This document shows, in pieces, positions 62,800 to 64,000 of a DNA stretch of 64,000 nt; position 1 is the stretch's first letter; the number at the start of each line of letters is the position of its first letter. The DNA is from an uncultured Paracoccaceae bacterium (GTDB lineage: Bacteria > Pseudomonadota > Alphaproteobacteria > Rhodobacterales > Rhodobacteraceae). The notes beneath the pieces are model-generated. The model had not been told where the DNA came from. It worked only from the letters and a program-made list of their open reading frames with translations, and ran no database searches. The stretch spans positions 62,001 through 126,000 of the forward strand of contig CANMPD010000011.1 in the NCBI GenBank assembly GCA_947499635.1, given 5' to 3'. The position numbers and the translations under genes were made by a program.

Positions 62800-63684
62800 A
62801 TGAGCAAATACGCTCTAACAGTTACATGCCCATCTACGCGTGGTATCGTTGCGACGATTGCAAGCTATTTGGCCGAAAATGACTGCAATATCACCGACAG
62901 TGCGCAGTTTGACGATAAAGGCACGGGTAACTTTTTTATGCGTGTCAGTTTTGAGGCCGATGAAGGCACAATAATTGATAACCTACGAAACAATTTTGCA
63001 GACGTTGCCAAAAAATTCGACATGGTGTTCGACTTCCACGACGAGGCTGTAAAGCTGAAGGTCGTGATTATGGTCAGCCGTTTTGGTCACTGCCTGAACG
63101 ATTTACTGTACCGCGTAAAGATTGGGGCGCTGCCAATCGAAGTTGTGGCTGTTGTGTCAAATCACATGGACTACCAAAAAGTTGTCGTGAATCAGGATAT
63201 TCCATTTCACTGCATTAAGGTGACCAAAGAAAACAAACCCGAAGCCGAAGCTGCGATTATGAAAGTCGTCGAAGACGCTGGGGCCGAGTTGATTGTTCTC
63301 GCCCGCTATATGCAAATTCTGTCTGACGAAATGTGCCAGAAAATGTCTGGCCGTATCATTAATATTCACCATTCGTTTTTGCCAAGCTTTAAGGGCGCAA
63401 ACCCCTATAAACAAGCATTCCAACGCGGGGTAAAATTGATTGGTGCGACATCACACTATGTAACTGCAGATCTCGATGAAGGGCCAATCATTGAACAAGA
63501 TACCGTGCGTGTGACCCATGCACAATCTGCCGAAGACTATGTGTCCTTGGGGCGTGACGTTGAAAGCCAAGTTCTGGCACGTGCGATCCATGCGCATATT
63601 CATCACCGCGTTTTCCTAAATGGCGACAAAACCGTCGTCTTTCCTGCATCTCCAGGGTCTTTTGCGTCTGAGCGTATGGGCTAG
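62800..63684 (+). CDS. purU: Formyltetrahydrofolate deformylase
   Basis: PurU releases formate from 10-formyl-THF, balancing the one-carbon pool. The 294-aa protein from the ATG at 62800 (CAGGAG upstream) has an N-terminal ACT domain (YALTVTCPSTRGIVATIASYLAEN). A formyltransferase-fold domain follows with NIHHSFLPSFKGANPY and HYVTADLDEGPIIEQD, which carry the catalytic His and Asp. It is divergent from the xdh operon; purine degradation and one-carbon metabolism are linked pathways. Confidence 0.95.
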   Translation: MSKYALTVTCPSTRGIVATIASYLAENDCNITDSAQFDDKGTGNFFMRVSFEADEGTIIDNLRNNFADVAKKFDMVFDFHDEAVKLKVVIMVSRFGHCLNDLLYRVKIGALPIEVVAVVSNHMDYQKVVVNQDIPFHCIKVTKENKPEAEAAIMKVVEDAGAELIVLARYMQILSDEMCQKMSGRIINIHHSFLPSFKGANPYKQAFQRGVKLIGATSHYVTADLDEGPIIEQDTVRVTHAQSAEDYVSLGRDVESQVLARAIHAHIHHRVFLNGDKTVVFPASPGSFASERMG

Positions 63685-63893
63685 GGCTGACAATGATATG
63701 TGTGGGGTGGATACGTGCCCCACACAACGGGTTGAGACGATTTTTGAAAAACGCATCGCGCACGCTGCATTTCTTTGGAACATAGCTTGCAATACGGGAC
63801 TATTTCAATTCCAGCACATCAATGTGAGCGAGAGTTAGTTTCCCTTTCATGCTTTAAGGCTTAACTTGGGGCTAATAACTTCAGGAGATTTCC

Positions 63894-64000
63894 ATGGCCC
63901 AGCGTTGGACGAATAAGCTTACTGCAAAAGATGTGACGCCGGAACATATGTTCTGGAACCGCCGTAAAATCCTTGCGGGGTTGGCGGGGGCTGGACTGGG
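63894..64000 (+). CDS. msrP: Protein-methionine-sulfoxide reductase catalytic subunit MsrP (partial)
   Basis: Only the first 35 codons are in the window: MAQRWTNKLTAKDVTPEHMF then WNRRKILAGLAGAGLG. The twin-arginine signal NRRKIL and the leading RW.N.LT.KDVTP match MsrP (YedY), the periplasmic molybdenum enzyme that repairs oxidised methionine. AGGAG lies 6-7 nt upstream of the ATG. The domain part lies outside the window. Confidence 0.8.
   Translation, partial: MAQRWTNKLTAKDVTPEHMFWNRRKILAGLAGAGL

Noticed and set aside
1-64000. CRISPR arrays, rRNA or tRNA genes, prophage structural genes
   Set aside because: None were seen on reading both strands. The only mobile DNA is at 38.5-43.7 kb.

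Overview
The window looks like chromosomal DNA from a marine alphaproteobacterium of the Rhodobacterales (roseobacter group). The signs are FlaF/FlbT next to a short flagellin, divergent argH and tlpA-like genes, the TIGR02302/DUF4175 protein near a zinc-ribbon protein and ftsEX, ETF-ubiquinone oxidoreductase, phaAB, SoxR without SoxS, and xanthine dehydrogenase fused into a purine ABC-transport operon. This placement is inference from gene content; no rRNA or tRNA gene was found.

Layout: 1-10 kb holds azlC(D), mobA, a membrane protein, greA, a VOC protein divergent from soxR across a very good SoxR promoter, ETF-QO, a TPR exporter-type protein, ispE and a polyprenyl diphosphate synthase. 10-25 kb holds a tRNA-modifying methyltransferase, a YdcH protein, phaB/phaA, a degenerate EAL protein, a TlpA-like thioredoxin, argH, a small lipoprotein, lysA, TIGR02302, a zinc-ribbon protein, ftsE-ftsX-plsC and an aldehyde dehydrogenase. 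25-31 kb is a PotABCD-type uptake operon and a choline-kinase-like phosphotransferase. 31-38.5 kb is a flagellar cluster: fliK-flgD leftward, and flgJ-like, flgN-like, flagellin, flaF, flbT and a four-repeat DUF1217 protein rightward.

38.5-43.7 kb is accessory DNA and the most interesting part. An IS3-family relic has been split by a 4,259-bp IS66-type element (38883-43141). That element has 22-bp terminal inverted repeats matching at 21 positions and a perfect 8-bp target duplication, CGATGTTC. It keeps tnpA and the start of tnpB, but only the last ~39 codons of tnpC. In place of the transposase it carries a complete retron: a phosphoribosyltransferase-like gene, a translationally coupled winged-helix gene, an msr-msd RNA gene with 11-nt a1/a2 repeats and a candidate branch G, and a 375-aa retron reverse transcriptase with YADD. 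This is a predicted anti-phage tripartite system riding inside an IS66 transposon.

43.8-64 kb returns to core genes: a YgjP-type metalloprotease, a GntR regulator, a PBP1A-type enzyme, glnK-amtB, ychF, trpA, a LacI regulator, and a long leftward operon xdhA-xdhB-xdhC-ATPase-permease-permease-BMP binding protein, which imports nucleosides or purines and oxidises hypoxanthine/xanthine. Divergent from it are purU and, at the edge, the start of msrP.
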